64,000 nucleotides of DNA from Acorus gramineus (GCA_030737835.1 JAUJYN010000012.1:6057943-6121942), one strand, 5' to 3'. Counted from the stretch's first letter, positions 10,489 to 21,640 are shown. Notes: generated by a model not told the origin, from the letters alone. Translations and numbers: made by a program.

Positions 10489-11065
10489 GATGTAGACATC
10501 ACATCCACACATTCTATGGACAGATGAGATCAGATGAACCAGAAAAAAGAGGACATCTTGATCGATTGGGAGAACTGTAACTTCAAACGGCCATAACTTT
10601 TAAACCGTAGATCAAAATCGCTATTATAATATGTCCACGCGTTCGTATCGACGAGCCCTACAGGATTAGTTGATGCTGTTCTGAGATCACCTTGAGGGTC
10701 AAATCGACGGTTGAAAGTTATTTTTACTATTTTTTTACAGTTTTGAGCTTGTTAGGATTTTATGCATTTGTTAGGATTTTACTATATTTAAATTTTAATT
10801 TCAAATAATGATTTGAATATTAGTTAGGATTAAATAAGGATGTAGTTTTTATTTTACAGATTTACATGATCTGTTAGGATCATAGTTTAGATTGGAATAA
10901 TCAGTTGAAATCCTAATCTGTTAAGGATTCTCTTCTATAAATAGGCATGTAAACCAATTGATTATTCAGATTATTGTTTGTTAGAATTTGTTTATCTTCT
11001 CTACTTTTGTTATCCTAGGGGATCAACAACTACATAGAATTTCCAATCATTTAGTATTTCAAAAG
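10489..11065 (+). mobile_element. LTR-like fossil (solo or partial LTR)
   Basis: It begins TGATGTAGACATCACATCC inside Rep-A copy 2. It has an AT-rich middle, a TATA box (ctataaataggca, about 10936) and a leader-like segment ending near the edge of a LINE. Layout and TG start fit a plant LTR. No matching LTR, primer site or coding region adjoins it, so the family is open. The Rep-A sequence does not resume after it, so the right end is truncated or rearranged. Confidence 0.5.
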
Positions 11066-11068
11066 AAA

Positions 11069-11640
11069 TCAACAGATCTTTGAAGCCATGACTGATTGGT
11101 GGGGGCTGATCAGCTTTGGAAGTAGAGGTTGGAGTCGTGAAGCCATGACTTTGGTGATGAGTTTATAAAAAGTGTTGCACAAAGATATAAGTCTATATTG
11201 ATCAAGAGAATCCGCAGTAACAGATTTTGGGATTAGTGCAATAAATGAATGATTGACCTGCTTCAGGAGTTTCCCCTTTTGAAAGAAGTGATTGATAGCA
11301 TTCAAGAGATCCTCCTTGATTAATTCCCAGAAAACTTGATAGAACTTTGCCGGAAAGCCATCCGGACCCGGCAAACTCAAAGCTTTCATATGAAAAAGAG
11401 CAGCTCGTACTTCAGATTCAGATGCAAGGGAACAAAGCCCAATGTTTTCAACATCCGAGACACCTCCAGAGGAGAGTGGCAAGGGCTGGGCAGGTGACGA
11501 GTTCTGGTTATGATGAGCTGATCCCAAGATCAATGGATCTCCAACTGGGTTCTTTTCTTCCGCTTGCAGGAAATTTACATATAGGGGAGCCAGCATACAC
11601 TTGAGTTGCAGGAGGAAGTAAATGTGACGATAACAAGATT
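11069..11640 (-). mobile_element. LINE fragment: start of the reverse transcriptase domain
   Basis: The minus strand encodes the region just before RT and its first motifs: SEVRAALFHMKALSLPGPDG, FPAKFYQVFW, NHSFIALIPKS, LDQYRLISLCNTFYKLITKV, LPKLISPHQS. The standard form PDGF..FYK.FW...LIPK...RPISLCN.YK is preserved with few changes. The piece stops within RT and lacks a 3' end, so it is a relic. Confidence 0.85.
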
Positions 11641-14504
11641 AATGAACTTAATCTCAGATTTTTAATTAGGACCGATGTCATCCAGTACAACAGAGCAAGT
11701 CCTTTAATCAACTAGACACAATGCTCTTCGATCATGCAAATTCAATAACTTTATTTTTCCTATGTTGGCTTGTTATAGCTAATTCTATTGCATATGTTTC
11801 TTTAATTACAGCGAAGTATGCTGTTTATGTTTCTATAAATGTCTGGTATGTTTAACATCAGCGTTGAAAAAGGGGTAGATATAATTACATATTATATTTT
11901 CTTGTTCATGCTTATTCTGATAGGATGGACCAGAATTCATGGCAGAAGATGCAAAATTATCTATTCATCAGATGATGAGGTGAGTTTCTCTTTCTTCTGC
12001 CATGTTATCAAATTCATCTGGTGATCTTTATTAGGTTCTTATTCACTTTGATCCATGAAGAAGAAATTCGGTTTTGATTTGGGAATCCAATTGAATTCAT
12101 GATGAAATGATTGATTTTTTATGTGTAATCTAATATCCATTACTTATGTATATGATGAAATGATTGATTTGTTCATTATGATAAATGTGGAATTCTTACC
12201 ATAGACAGAAGAATGGAAGGTTTTCGGAATTGAAAGAAAACAATGAACCTCAGTGAAAGAAGGCTTAATTTTTGTGTTGTCATTGACCAATGATAGCTAT
12301 AGAAATGAGGACTATATTTGTTAGGTATCTGATAGATTCCCCCCCCTTTTTTTTTTGTTTCCCTTTTTCTAAATTAGTGACATTTTTACCTTGATGAATT
12401 AAGTCTGAATCTGTCTTTGTTTCTGGACTCTTGCATCACCATAGAGCATAAAACCCCTCTACGTTTCAAACACCTATAGAAGTTGATATTGGAATTATTA
12501 GTTATCCATTTGTTTTGTTAACATGTCATTTTGCTTTTATATATGATTGCCACTTCTAAAACATGCCTTTTTTTTGGAAAATTTCTATAACCTGTTTTGA
12601 TTAGTGAAGTGCAAAATCCTTTTCACAGTCTTATCATCTACAAAGTGTCAATGCACTGTGTCCATAGAGACCCTACTTTCCTTTTCTGATTCTTTCTTGC
12701 GGGAGCTTCAGTTCTTGTCTTCTGGAGTTTTCAAAAGCATCTAACCATGAACATATTTTGGGGTGGTAGAGATTTAAGAGAAAAGGTGGCCTTTTTTTGC
12801 TTGTAAGTGTTTCTATTTGCATATCTACTATTCTCTGGTGAAAACTTTAATGGTTAATGTTAAAATTTCTAAAAACCTTCAAATGGTTCAATTTTTTGGT
12901 TTGGAAATGATGGGTCCATGACTTTTGAGTTGTAAATTCAAATAATTTGTGCTATGAAACTCATAAAAATAGATGCTTGTGATTTTGCAGTTGAAAAGGA
13001 AGACCTTTTGAAACTATAATTTTTTTTGCGGAAGGGAGAAGCTTTGTGAGTTTGATCATTAGAAATCCAAAAATGTTATTTGGTCTTGTGGGTTTCAATC
13101 TTTTGTTCCTTATATAGGTTCTTGTTGGATGACAAGATGGTGTACCATGTGAATTGTAGTTGGGGAGTCTGTTTAGGTGGGTGAAACAAAGAGAAATCTT
13201 TAAAATCACTTTTAAGGTATTCACTTTTTTAATTTTATTTTTATGATCTATATGGTTGAATGAAAAGGCAGAGATGGAAACATCACCTCATAAAAGCCTT
13301 GAGATGATCATATCTCAGAAGGCATTTTTTTTATGATCCACTTCTTTGCTGTGCACTCTTTTATTATAATCTACCTTCTTGGCTATTTATATATTTTTTT
13401 TCCTTCTCTCTTTCTGCCTAGTTAGGTATTTATATTTTTTTTAGATATGGTCAGTCATTTCCTATTTCAGGCTTTTAGCAGATGTTTAATTACATACTTT
13501 TACAATAAATAATAGCTCGTTATTAAGACATTGTTGGTAAACTTAATGTTATATATATGGGAGCAGTGTTTACAAATTTCTTAGTTGGACCTCAGTTAAA
13601 TAAGCCATAGTTCCTTGAAAAACATTATTTTTGTTGTCAGAAGAAAAAATTAACATGCTCTCATAGTTTGGTTAATCATTTAGTGCAAATCAAAGCAATT
13701 TATATTTTATCATGCATGGAGTGCTGAGTTTTCTTGGCGCATCTTATCTAAGGTAAATTTTAAATTTTATCTTCAGTATAACATCTTCTTTACTAAATTC
13801 ATTCCCTCGTGATTCTTTGATTCTTGATTATATCTCTGCTACAAGCCCTTGCTCATGTTCGGTCATGCTGATTGACGCGTGCCTCTGCAAATCACCAAGT
13901 CGGGTACCCAGCGAGGCTTATCAGAGGGAAGGAGAGGTCGGTGAGGCACGAGGATGTGCCTGGTGAGTCCATGGACCATACATCTTTTATTTCAGAGTGG
14001 TCTGATTACATAATTTGACTTAATTGAATTGTGCGTTATGTGTTAGTGTTTATGGTTGTGAGATTTTTTTTGTATTGAATGTGTCTTGTGATATATGTAT
14101 TTGTGGTACTACTAATTACACTGGGAGATTTTGGTTAAGCAGATATTTGTAGCTTTGGTGTGAAAATGATTGTAAGAATTTGATGGGTAATTAAAATGGA
14201 AAAGTTGCATTTTTTGGTTGATGATGTAAAGGGTGAAAAAGATCCTTGCTTGCTTTATTTCTGATTCATACTCAAAGTTTTGTTTTTGGCTGATTTGTTT
14301 TATGATTCTGTTTAGGCATATTAGATTGGGTGGGAAATTCATTTTATTTCTTGTTGCTTAAGCTTGAGAAAGTGCAGGTAATGTGAGACAGCAAGAGTGT
14401 ATATTTATCATATGGTCGACTTGTTGCTGATATATTTATCATATGTTCTATTTTTAGGAAATTAATGTACTCAAAATTATATGTATAATTTTAAATGACT
14501 TTCA
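11641..14504. other. 2.9 kb AT-rich, intron-like sequence without a recognised gene
   Basis: Two short segments stand out. 11925-11981 is open on the plus strand (WTRIHGRRCKIIYSSDDE) and is followed by a GTGAGT donor. 13865-13973 is richer in G/C and is also followed by GTGAGT. They could be exons of an unrecognised gene or of a transposon gene, but no family match or linking frame could be shown. Homopolymer runs (C then T at 12341-12356) and T-rich tracts fill the rest. Confidence 0.35.
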
Positions 14505-15282
14505 ATATTTTGCGACAGTTAAAACCTATCGCTAATGGGTTAAAGACATATATGTCCCCGTAAACATGGGTAATTCCATATAAACTCCTATCAATGTTGG
14601 GACGTACAAGTCCTTAAAAACCTACAAAATTTCATATACATCCTTGTCATCCATAGAATTTAATAATGATTCAACCTACTTTAGTAACTCTAGCCCATAC
14701 CATGAAACAATTAAATTATAACCCCTCCAAACAATGTCGAGGTAGAAGAGGAAGAAATAAAAAAGTTCTATAAATGTAATTTGGTTTTTTGCATTGATTA
14801 ATTTGTATTTATAATTGTTTATAGGAACTGTAATGTCTATACAAATACACAGTATTGGACTATTATGAGAATATTCCATTAAATTTTGATAAAAATATCA
14901 CTCAGGGGTGATAATTGAGTTTTTGTAAGTTTCCAAGGACTTGTATGTGTGCCATAACTTTGACAAAGACTTATATGGGATTACTCATGTTTGTAGGGAT
15001 GTAAATGTCTTTAACCCATTATGAATTTCTACGGTTTTCAACCATCGCCGATCCTTTAGTTTTTTAAAAAAGATAAATTTATCATGATGGTTATTACCCA
15101 TCACTATAAGGTTTATATAATGATAGTTTTTAACCGTCATCATACATATGTCAAAATGATATTATATACATAAAGACACCGCAAACAACAATATATGTAT
15201 AAACGTCATCAAATGTATTAGAAACAATTTCTAGTTTTTTATGATGGTCATAAACGATCACCCTAACCTACTTCTCTTGTAA
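14505..15282. mobile_element. Possible CACTA-like end with subterminal motifs, hosting the TIR element
   Basis: The block at 15272-15282 (CTCTTGTAATG) is one change from the reversed CACTA terminus CACTACAAGAG. Inside it, several variants of a GATGGTTATTACCCATCA / GATAGTTTTTAACCGTCATC motif occur (about 15085, 15120, 15245), as is usual for CACTA subterminal repeats. Before the nested TIR element, GCGACAGTTAAAACCTATCGC is of the same type. The opposite terminus was not found, so this is tentative. Confidence 0.4.
14535..15019. mobile_element. Non-autonomous TIR element, 485 bp, long inverted repeats
   Basis: The left end ATGGGTTAAAGACAT and right end ATGTCTTTAACCCAT are perfect 15-bp inverted repeats. 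Inverted similarity continues for about 100 bp on each side (CATGGGTAATTCCATATAA against its reverse at 14976-14995). TA flanks both ends, which could be a 2-bp TSD. Superfamily is not fixed. The interior encodes nothing. Confidence 0.7.
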
Positions 15283-15870
15283 TGAAAATACAGTTATATA
15301 TGCATCATCAGAAATTCAGTGAAATATATGTATTGTTAGACAATGTATATACATCGTTATTTTTTTTTCATTTACTGAAAATGAGTTCATCAAATTTAAA
15401 TTGTAGTGATATAATATATTTTTTTTATAAATCATATATATCGTTTGATGATATTTACCATTTTAAAAAATAACAATATATAAATGGTCTATTTTTTGGA
15501 CGGAAGAAATGATTGAATTTAACATTTTCCTTCCTTAAATAGTAAAAGGTGACATTTCCTTCCTTATTTGAGAGGCATGAATGGCTACATACAATTCCAT
15601 GGGATGCATTGACATTTTAATAAAAGGACATGCTTAAAGAAAAAAAAGCAATTGGAGACTACATGGAGCGGAACTGTTATACTGTTCTGTATTGTTTAAG
15701 CTGTACTTATAATGAACCCGAGCTATCTAATGATTCCAACTAATCTAACACATGAATGGAGAGATGCAGAATAAATTATTCAGGCTTTCCAAACTGATAT
15801 GCCTCGTGTTAACAAGGTCATACACAAATAGGACTTTCATAACATAACATGGAACACAACTTTTTTATTA
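15283..15870. other. Intergenic; the right part is 3' flank of LEA_2 copy 2
   Basis: From about 15590 the sequence parallels 31215-31345 (CATGGGAT(G/A)CAT, CTTCCAAACTGATAT, ACAAGGTCAT, GGAACACAAC). It is the distal 3' flank of the LEA_2 duplication unit, cut off from the gene by the MULE. Nothing else was recognised. Confidence 0.55.
15862..15870. repeat. Left 9-bp TSD of the MULE
   Basis: TTTTTATTA stands directly before the left TIR and again at 21231-21239 directly after the right TIR. Nine bases is the rule for MULEs. Confidence 0.95.
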
Positions 15871-16002
15871 GGGATTTTTAGTTTTAAGTCCCTACAAAGT
15901 ATGGTATTTAGGGATCGATCCCTGCATTCTGGATATTTAGTTTTCAGTCCCCACATTCTATGACACCTTTGGTTATCAGTCCTCAGACCAAATGTCCGTT
16001 TG
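15871..16002 (+). repeat. MULE left TIR (132 bp)
   Basis: It begins GGGATTTTTAGTTTTAAGTC. It contains the perfect palindrome AGGGATCGATCCCT at about 15910-15923, and ends GTCCGTTTG. It is about 92% identical to the reverse complement of 21099-21230. Confidence 0.95.
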
Positions 16003-16390
16003 AATATTCGACGAATATTCGATTAAACAAACGGCATTGATTTTGATTTTTTTTTAAATCCCAAAACTACCCATCAACCATCACGTGTGTTGTGCGTCAC
16101 CCATCCCCAACGGTCACCTCTCCTTCTTCCCCCATTTAAAAGAGTCACCTCTCCTTCTTCCTCCAATGACCACTTATTCTTCCCCTTCTCTTTCTCACTT
16201 CTTTATCCTCTCTGATTTAGTTGGCTTTTTTGTAGTTCAGTCCTTCTTCTTCTCACAAAGTCTGCCTCATCTCCCTCTCCAAGTCAGTCTTTCTTCCTCT
16301 TCTCCCTCTCTGCTTGAGTTTTTGAAATTCCCTATAACCGACAACAACACCGACCTTAACCAGCCTCTTCGAAGTGCATTCAATTGGATA

Positions 16391-16819
16391 ATGTCTGATT
16401 TTGTAAGTATTTAGTGTTATTTGACTTATACACAAAGTGTTTGATGAAATGTCTAAACCAAACTGTTTTTGCATTTTTAGGTTTCAAGTAGCAATTTTGG
16501 TGCCACTTCAACCCCAATCCGAGAGTGTGGGTGCAAAAGGAGATGTCGAATTTATGTTTCCAAACGTGAGCAATCAAAAGGTCGCCGTTTTTTTAGATGC
16601 CCGGCATGGAAGGAGGAAGAGGACTGCGGTTTCTTTGAGTGGGTGGATGATAAGAACCACACCACCCTTGATTTAAAGTATCAGATGATTGAAGTTGAAG
16701 AGAGATTGAACCAGAAAATTGATCTCCTAGCTATAAAATTGATAAAGAGCATGAAATGGATAAATGTTGTAATTATTGCCCTACTTATTATGAACCTTGT
16801 TGTCTTATGTATGAAATGA
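16391..16819 (+). CDS. MULE accessory gene: GRF-type zinc finger protein with C-terminal membrane helix
   Basis: Exon 1 (16391-16402) encodes MSDF and ends at a consensus donor GTAAGT. The intron is 16403-16480 (78 bp, ends TTTTTAG). Exon 2 is 16481-16819. The product is 116 residues. Residues 20-58 fit the GRF zinc finger: ECGCKRRC (Cys 20, 22, 26), GRRFFRCP (Cys 44) and DCGFFEWVDD (Cys 53, Trp 58). A short coiled-coil-like segment follows (YQMIEVEERLNQKIDLLAIK), then a membrane helix at 97-114 (WINVVIIALLIMNLVVLC) and a two-residue tail. An upstream in-frame Met at 16085 would add 102 low-complexity residues, so the short start is preferred. Small plant GRF proteins of this layout are known and GRF fingers bind nucleic acid; the role here is unknown. 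It lies inside the TIRs and faces the transposase, the place held by mudrB in MuDR. The left TIR probably drives it. Confidence 0.8.
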
Positions 16820-17403
16820 TCATTTTTTTAAGTTTATGAATTAACTATTATGCAGTGTGTATTATTGACAGATATGAATAATCATTTTTTTAAGTTTATG
16901 AGTTATTTTTTATGCATTCTGTTAGCAGCAGGTTTTTCAAGCATATATGTGATTAGTTTACACCAAAACTGTCTACAACACCTGTCAAAATCTGCTTGAA
17001 TGTCCAGACCACCTGTTTTCAAAAATGTCAAAACAATCTCTCACATGCTTTAAAAAATGTCAAACCTGCTTGAGTAGTAGAACAACAAAGTGATTTTCAA
17101 TAATCTGTTTAAAACCTAAACAACAAAGTGATTTTTAATAACAACTCAACCTGTTTAAACAATAAACATAAACCATTGTAAATAACATCTTATATATCCA
17201 AACATATATGTCAACCATTGTCTAAATACAAACAACATCTTCACACCATTGTCTAAACACAAGCAAAATGTTACAACCATGACATAACTGTTTAACCATA
17301 TATCATAAAACTACAATCTTCACATCTTTGTTTAAAGACAGACAAAAAGTTACAACATTCACACACTATTCATCTGATCAAAATATCTTCATTTTGGTTC
17401 CTT

Positions 17404-20349
17404 TCACTGACTTCTTGAATTGAAACCAAACCTCATGGAGCAATTCTCTGAAATGTTAGCTGAAACCTGGCTTGAAATATGAGCATGTGACTCGGTATTA
17501 GCCACCACATTTGACTGACCATCAGCACCAGATTTCTTCTTTGTCCTGCATTGAGGAAAAATACAATTTCTAAGTATGCATGCATATTTAATTGAGTTGT
17601 TGAATTCTTAAATCTGAGTTGTAAATATACCTGCGCCTGGGAACCAATTTTCTGGGTGGTCTAGTCACTGCCTGTGATCCCACTGTCTGTGATCTTTGAA
17701 TTTCTATGCATTTGAGAGATTCCTTACAACTTGACCTATGATGACCCCAATTGCCACATCTTCCACACTTATGCATTCCCTTTGTCTTCTTCAATTCATT
17801 AGGATCTCTGATCCTTTTCTTCTTTGGCCTGCCTCTTGGCCTGCGTGATTCAGGTGGGAGAACTGTGTATGGCAAGTGCACATGCTCCCAAAGAGCTCTA
17901 TCCACTAGAGGGTTCACCCTCATCTCATATGTTGCACGGTATGTATCTATGAAGTAGCATTGGTCAATGAATTTAAGAATATCAAGCCCTCTAATTTCCT
18001 GGACCAGCGTAGTGGCATGAGAGCATGGCAATCCAGTTAACTGCCACCTGTTACAGCTACATGTCATGGCTTCCAGATCAACAACTGCCCGGTGGGTTGG
18101 TGATATTACCTCAGCCCTGTAATCATCTGATCTCCTAACAATGAACTGGTTTGTCATTTTCCTAACATCTTGTATATACTTCAACGCATTTGGAACCAGT
18201 GGATGTTTCCATCTTAACCCACACCTACGCCTGGTGTCTAGCTTCATCATAATCTTCTGTCTGATCATATCAATTAGCTCCACTACTAGGAATTCTCTAA
18301 CCTCCCCTATGAAAGCATTGAAAGATTCTGAGAGATTGTTGGTGATGTAATGACACCTTCCACTTAGCCCAAATTGATGCCTAGACCACACTGCAGTGAT
18401 GTCAGTTAGGTATTTGGCAGCACCTATATCAACACCTTTGATTCTCTCCAAAGCAATCTCAAATTCAAGTCTTGTAAATGATCTGGCCGCTTCCCAACTA
18501 GCTGTCTTATAGAATTCACCAGGCCATTTCTTGCAGAAATTTTTGTATATATGTCGCATGCACATTCTATGTTCAGATTTGGGGTAAACAGTGGCAATTG
18601 AACTCTGAATACCTTTATCCATATCAGAGAGGAACACCAAACCTTCTCTTTCTCCAATGGCTTCTTTCAAACACTCTAAAAACCAAGTCCATGTCTCAGC
18701 ACTTTCCCCTTCACAAACTGCATAGGCTATAGGAAAAATGCCATGATTTCCATCAATTGAAGTGGCAGCCAGCAGAACACCTTTATACTTTCCCTTCAGG
18801 TGACAGCCATCCACACCAATCACTGGCCTACAGCCTACAAGAAACCCAGTGCTACATGCAGCAAAACAAATAAAAAACCTGAAAATAAAATAGACACAAT
18901 TAATCAGCAAAAAACTGAAAGCAAAACATATCAAAATTCTACAAACAGAGCATACAATAACCATATTTCTCACCTTTCAAAGCAATAGTTTGGTGAGATT
19001 TTATACTTCACCACAGACCCAGGATTGAGCTTCAACAACTGATTATGTAAATCAGGAATCTGCTTGTATGAATCCTCCATCTTCCCATGGATCTTCTCCA
19101 AAGCCATCTCCCTTGCAGCCCACACCCTATGATAAGGGACTTTAATATTGAATTGCTTCTGAAGATCCTTCTGAAAATCAACAATTGACTTCTTGGCATT
19201 GCTCTTTACATTGTCCAGGATCTTGTCACAAATCCAGGCTGATGAAGCCATCTTGCTGTCCACCTTCTTCATATTACTGCACGTGTGTTTAGCATTCATT
19301 GTTTTCACTTGGAATGTCACACCATCTTGAAGGCGAGATGCATGCACCCTCCAAGGACACCCATGCATGGGACACCCAACAGTCACCCTCAACTGATCAT
19401 TCTTCATGAATATGAACTCTGATTGCTTCGATATAACATACATTCTCAAGCATAATCTATACTCATCAACATCCTTGAATGTTGTCCCCACAGCAATTTC
19501 GGGAGCATCTTTGTCAATCTCCACCAACTCACCTTCATAATCTTGTACGCCCTCTGACATAGACTCATCAGAACCAGGTGGGACACTATGATAACTGTCA
19601 GATGTCTCCACTTGGTCTGAATCTCCAAAGGAAGAGGCAGTCCTTGCACCATCAATTTCATGTCCACTATTGCTCTGTTCCCACTCCTCATCATGATCAA
19701 TTGCAATTTCCTCATCATCATATTCTTGAATTGGCTTTGACTGTTCAACAGAGGGCTGAATTGGCTGATCTGACTCTCTATCTGATGTTTGAAAATCAAG
19801 TTGATATGGATCTGCAACAGGCTGATTTGACTCAGCATCAGAATCTATATCTCCATGATACCTTGCATCAACAGGCTCTTCATCAACAGGATTAACAGGC
19901 TCTGAATCTGAGCCATCTTCATCCAAGTTAACCATTGAGGGGGAACCGACCTGTTTAGATGACTGGGCATGATATCTTGCACTCATTTGCCTTAAAGATT
20001 TCCTTCTAGGAGACATAACTTGTTTCCCACCCTCTTCTACACTAAGCCAGATACTAAATTTTCTTGTAACTGAGTTCTCTCTAAATAGTTTTGACAATTG
20101 GATATCAGTAGTGAGCATCTCATACTTAAGGGGACTAGATTTTGAAATCTTCATATAAAAAACAACATTGTGCCCAGCAGCCCATTGAGACACATAGATT
20201 ACTTCCTCTGCTAATGTTAGCATGTTGCAATGCTCTTCATTCATCATTACTGTCTTCTGCTTTGCATACATATATTTCTGCACCCCCTTCTTTGATGTTT
20301 TCCAAAAGCCACCATGGTAAAATGTGATCTTGTATGGTGTCTCATCCAT
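17404..20349 (-). CDS. MuDR-type transposase of the MULE (three exons, 921 aa)
   Basis: Exons 20349-18974, 18878-17631 and 17545-17404 join in frame at GT...AG sites (introns of 95 and 85 bp). The stop is 17406-17404. Residues 1-70 resemble the PB1-like N-terminal domain of plant MULE proteins, and 110-285 is an acidic linker. Residues 286-380 carry the N-terminal zinc-binding/DNA-binding region (Cys 326, Cys 331, His 355, Cys 357). The MULE catalytic domain starts near 476: Asp 482 in GVDGCHLKG, Asp 544 in FLSDMDKGI, and a likely third acid, Glu 643, in TNNLSESFN. A SWIM finger has Cys 732, Cys 734, Cys 744 and His 746. An AT-hook-like RPRGRPKKK (about 805-815) precedes a CCHC knuckle (830, 833, 838, 843). 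The protein binds the TIRs and cuts and joins the element's DNA in the nucleus. No stops or frameshifts remain, so it looks functional. Its promoter is probably in or next to the right TIR. Confidence 0.92.
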
Positions 20350-21098
20350 TATAGCTAAACAATTACATATGATTTCACATTAATTTACTTGAACACAGGA
20401 GAAAACGTCATAAAATTCATAATATACAAGATCATAATAACTTAAATTAAACTCATGCCCTAACTTAACATAAACAGTTAGCAATTATGCCCTAAACAAA
20501 CAGCAAATATTCCCTAAAATGAAGCACATTTTGTTTGGCTGATGATAACAAAAACCCTTAAACCCCCTCCCTCCCACCCTACTCACTGTTAAGAGCATCT
20601 CAAATCAATCCCCACTTAGAACAATCTTTCATAAAAATCATAATGACATTACAAATAATTAATAAATCATATCAATCCAATGATCATTATCTAACGATGA
20701 GCTGAACCCTAAAAAACAAATATTTAGGGATCATAAAAAGATTAGAGTAAGAACATCAAAAAAATTGATGAAATTGGGATCCATGTTGACAACCAACCGA
20801 TGAACATGAGAAAATGAAATCGAGAGTCCCTCGTAATCAAACAATGAATCGGTTTCAAACAAAGAGATAAAAATGAGAGACAATCCAAATAAAAACAGGG
20901 ATAAATCGATTGTACCTTTGTTGTTTATCAATGGCGGAAAGAAAGCCTTCAATCTCTGTTGGGGAAAACAGTTTATTTGGTTAGAGGTGTGTGGGGTCTG
21001 TGGGGACGAAGGGTTTTTTGGTCTGGGGACTGTGTGTTTCACTTAGGGTTTTCAATGGGTGGGTATTTTAGACATTTCAAGTATCTGTTAGCATAAAA

Positions 21099-21230
21099 CA
21101 AACGGACGTTTTGTCCGGGGACTGATAACCAACAATGTCATAGAATATGGGGACTTAAAACTAAATATCCAGAATGCAGGGATCGATCCCTAAATACCAT
21201 ACTTTGTAGGGATTTAAAACTAAAAATCCC
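21099..21230 (-). repeat. MULE right TIR (132 bp)
   Basis: Reverse partner of 15871-16002. It carries the same AGGGATCGATCCCT palindrome (about 21178-21191) and ends ...TAAAAATCCC before the TSD. Confidence 0.95.
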
Positions 21231-21239
21231 TTTTTATTA
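21231..21239. repeat. Right 9-bp TSD of the MULE
   Basis: TTTTTATTA, identical to 15862-15870. The next bases (TTATAAATGTCA) resume the LEA_2 3' flank seen uninterrupted at 31.35 and 49.94 kb. Confidence 0.95.
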
Positions 21240-21289
21240 TTATAAATGTCATGAAATGTCACTAAAAATTTATCTATTATAAATGTCAC

Positions 21290-21640
21290 AGCTTTCTCGG
21301 ATTGGAAGACCTCACTCATTGGTACCGAGGTGAACAGTCCCATAGATCTCCTAGCTCCTTGGTGAATCGAGGACAGTGAGGAATCCATCCATCCAGGTTC
21401 GTTGGGGGACGAACTTCACGATGCTACCCGGTTAGATATGCTATCAGAACTGAATTCTCTATATTTAAATAGTCTCCTCATTAAGGACTACGAGACTTTC
21501 TTGGGGCCCTTCTGCATCTGGTTGGGGATGCATGGTAGCCTGCCTGCCTTTCCCTTCTAATCTTTTGTCGAAGTACCCTTTAGAGATGTCTCATCTTTTT
21601 ATAAATCTTTTTTTTTTTTTTTTTGTATAGCAATACAAAA
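21290..21640. other. Unrecognised insertion in the 3' flank of LEA_2 copy 2
   Basis: About 350 bp here are absent from the matching flanks at 31.35-31.40 kb and 49.87-49.95 kb. The segment is richer in G/C, encodes nothing clear and ends in a long T-run (21607-21624) followed by GTATAGCAATACAAAATTT. That string resembles the sequence next to LINE tails (55285-55300), so a decayed LINE 3' end is possible. Confidence 0.35.

Larger units (their letters stand above)
15871..21230. mobile_element. Complete Mutator-like element (MULE), 5360 bp, two genes
   Basis: The ends are 132-bp TIRs (15871-16002 and 21099-21230) with 10 mismatches by eye, flanked by a perfect 9-bp TSD. Two genes converge: a GRF zinc finger protein on the plus strand (16391-16819) and a MuDR-type transposase on the minus strand (20349-17404). 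Both read without stops when joined at consensus splice sites. The segment between them (16820-17403) is AT-rich with repeated short motifs (ACAACAAAGTGATTTT twice). The segment 20350-21098 should hold the transposase promoter and leader. Intact genes, paired TIRs and a perfect TSD point to a recent insertion that may still be autonomous. The element sits in the 3' flank of LEA_2 copy 2. Confidence 0.95.

Noticed and set aside
14112-14342. Minus-strand open frame of 76 codons in AT-rich DNA
   Set aside because: Asn/Ile/Lys/Phe-rich composition expected by chance, with no domain or splice context.
16085-16390. N-terminal extension of the GRF zinc finger gene from Met 16085
   Set aside because: It is in frame and open, but low in complexity (Ser, Leu, Pro, Phe). 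The start at 16391 gives the usual size of small GRF proteins. Not fully excluded.
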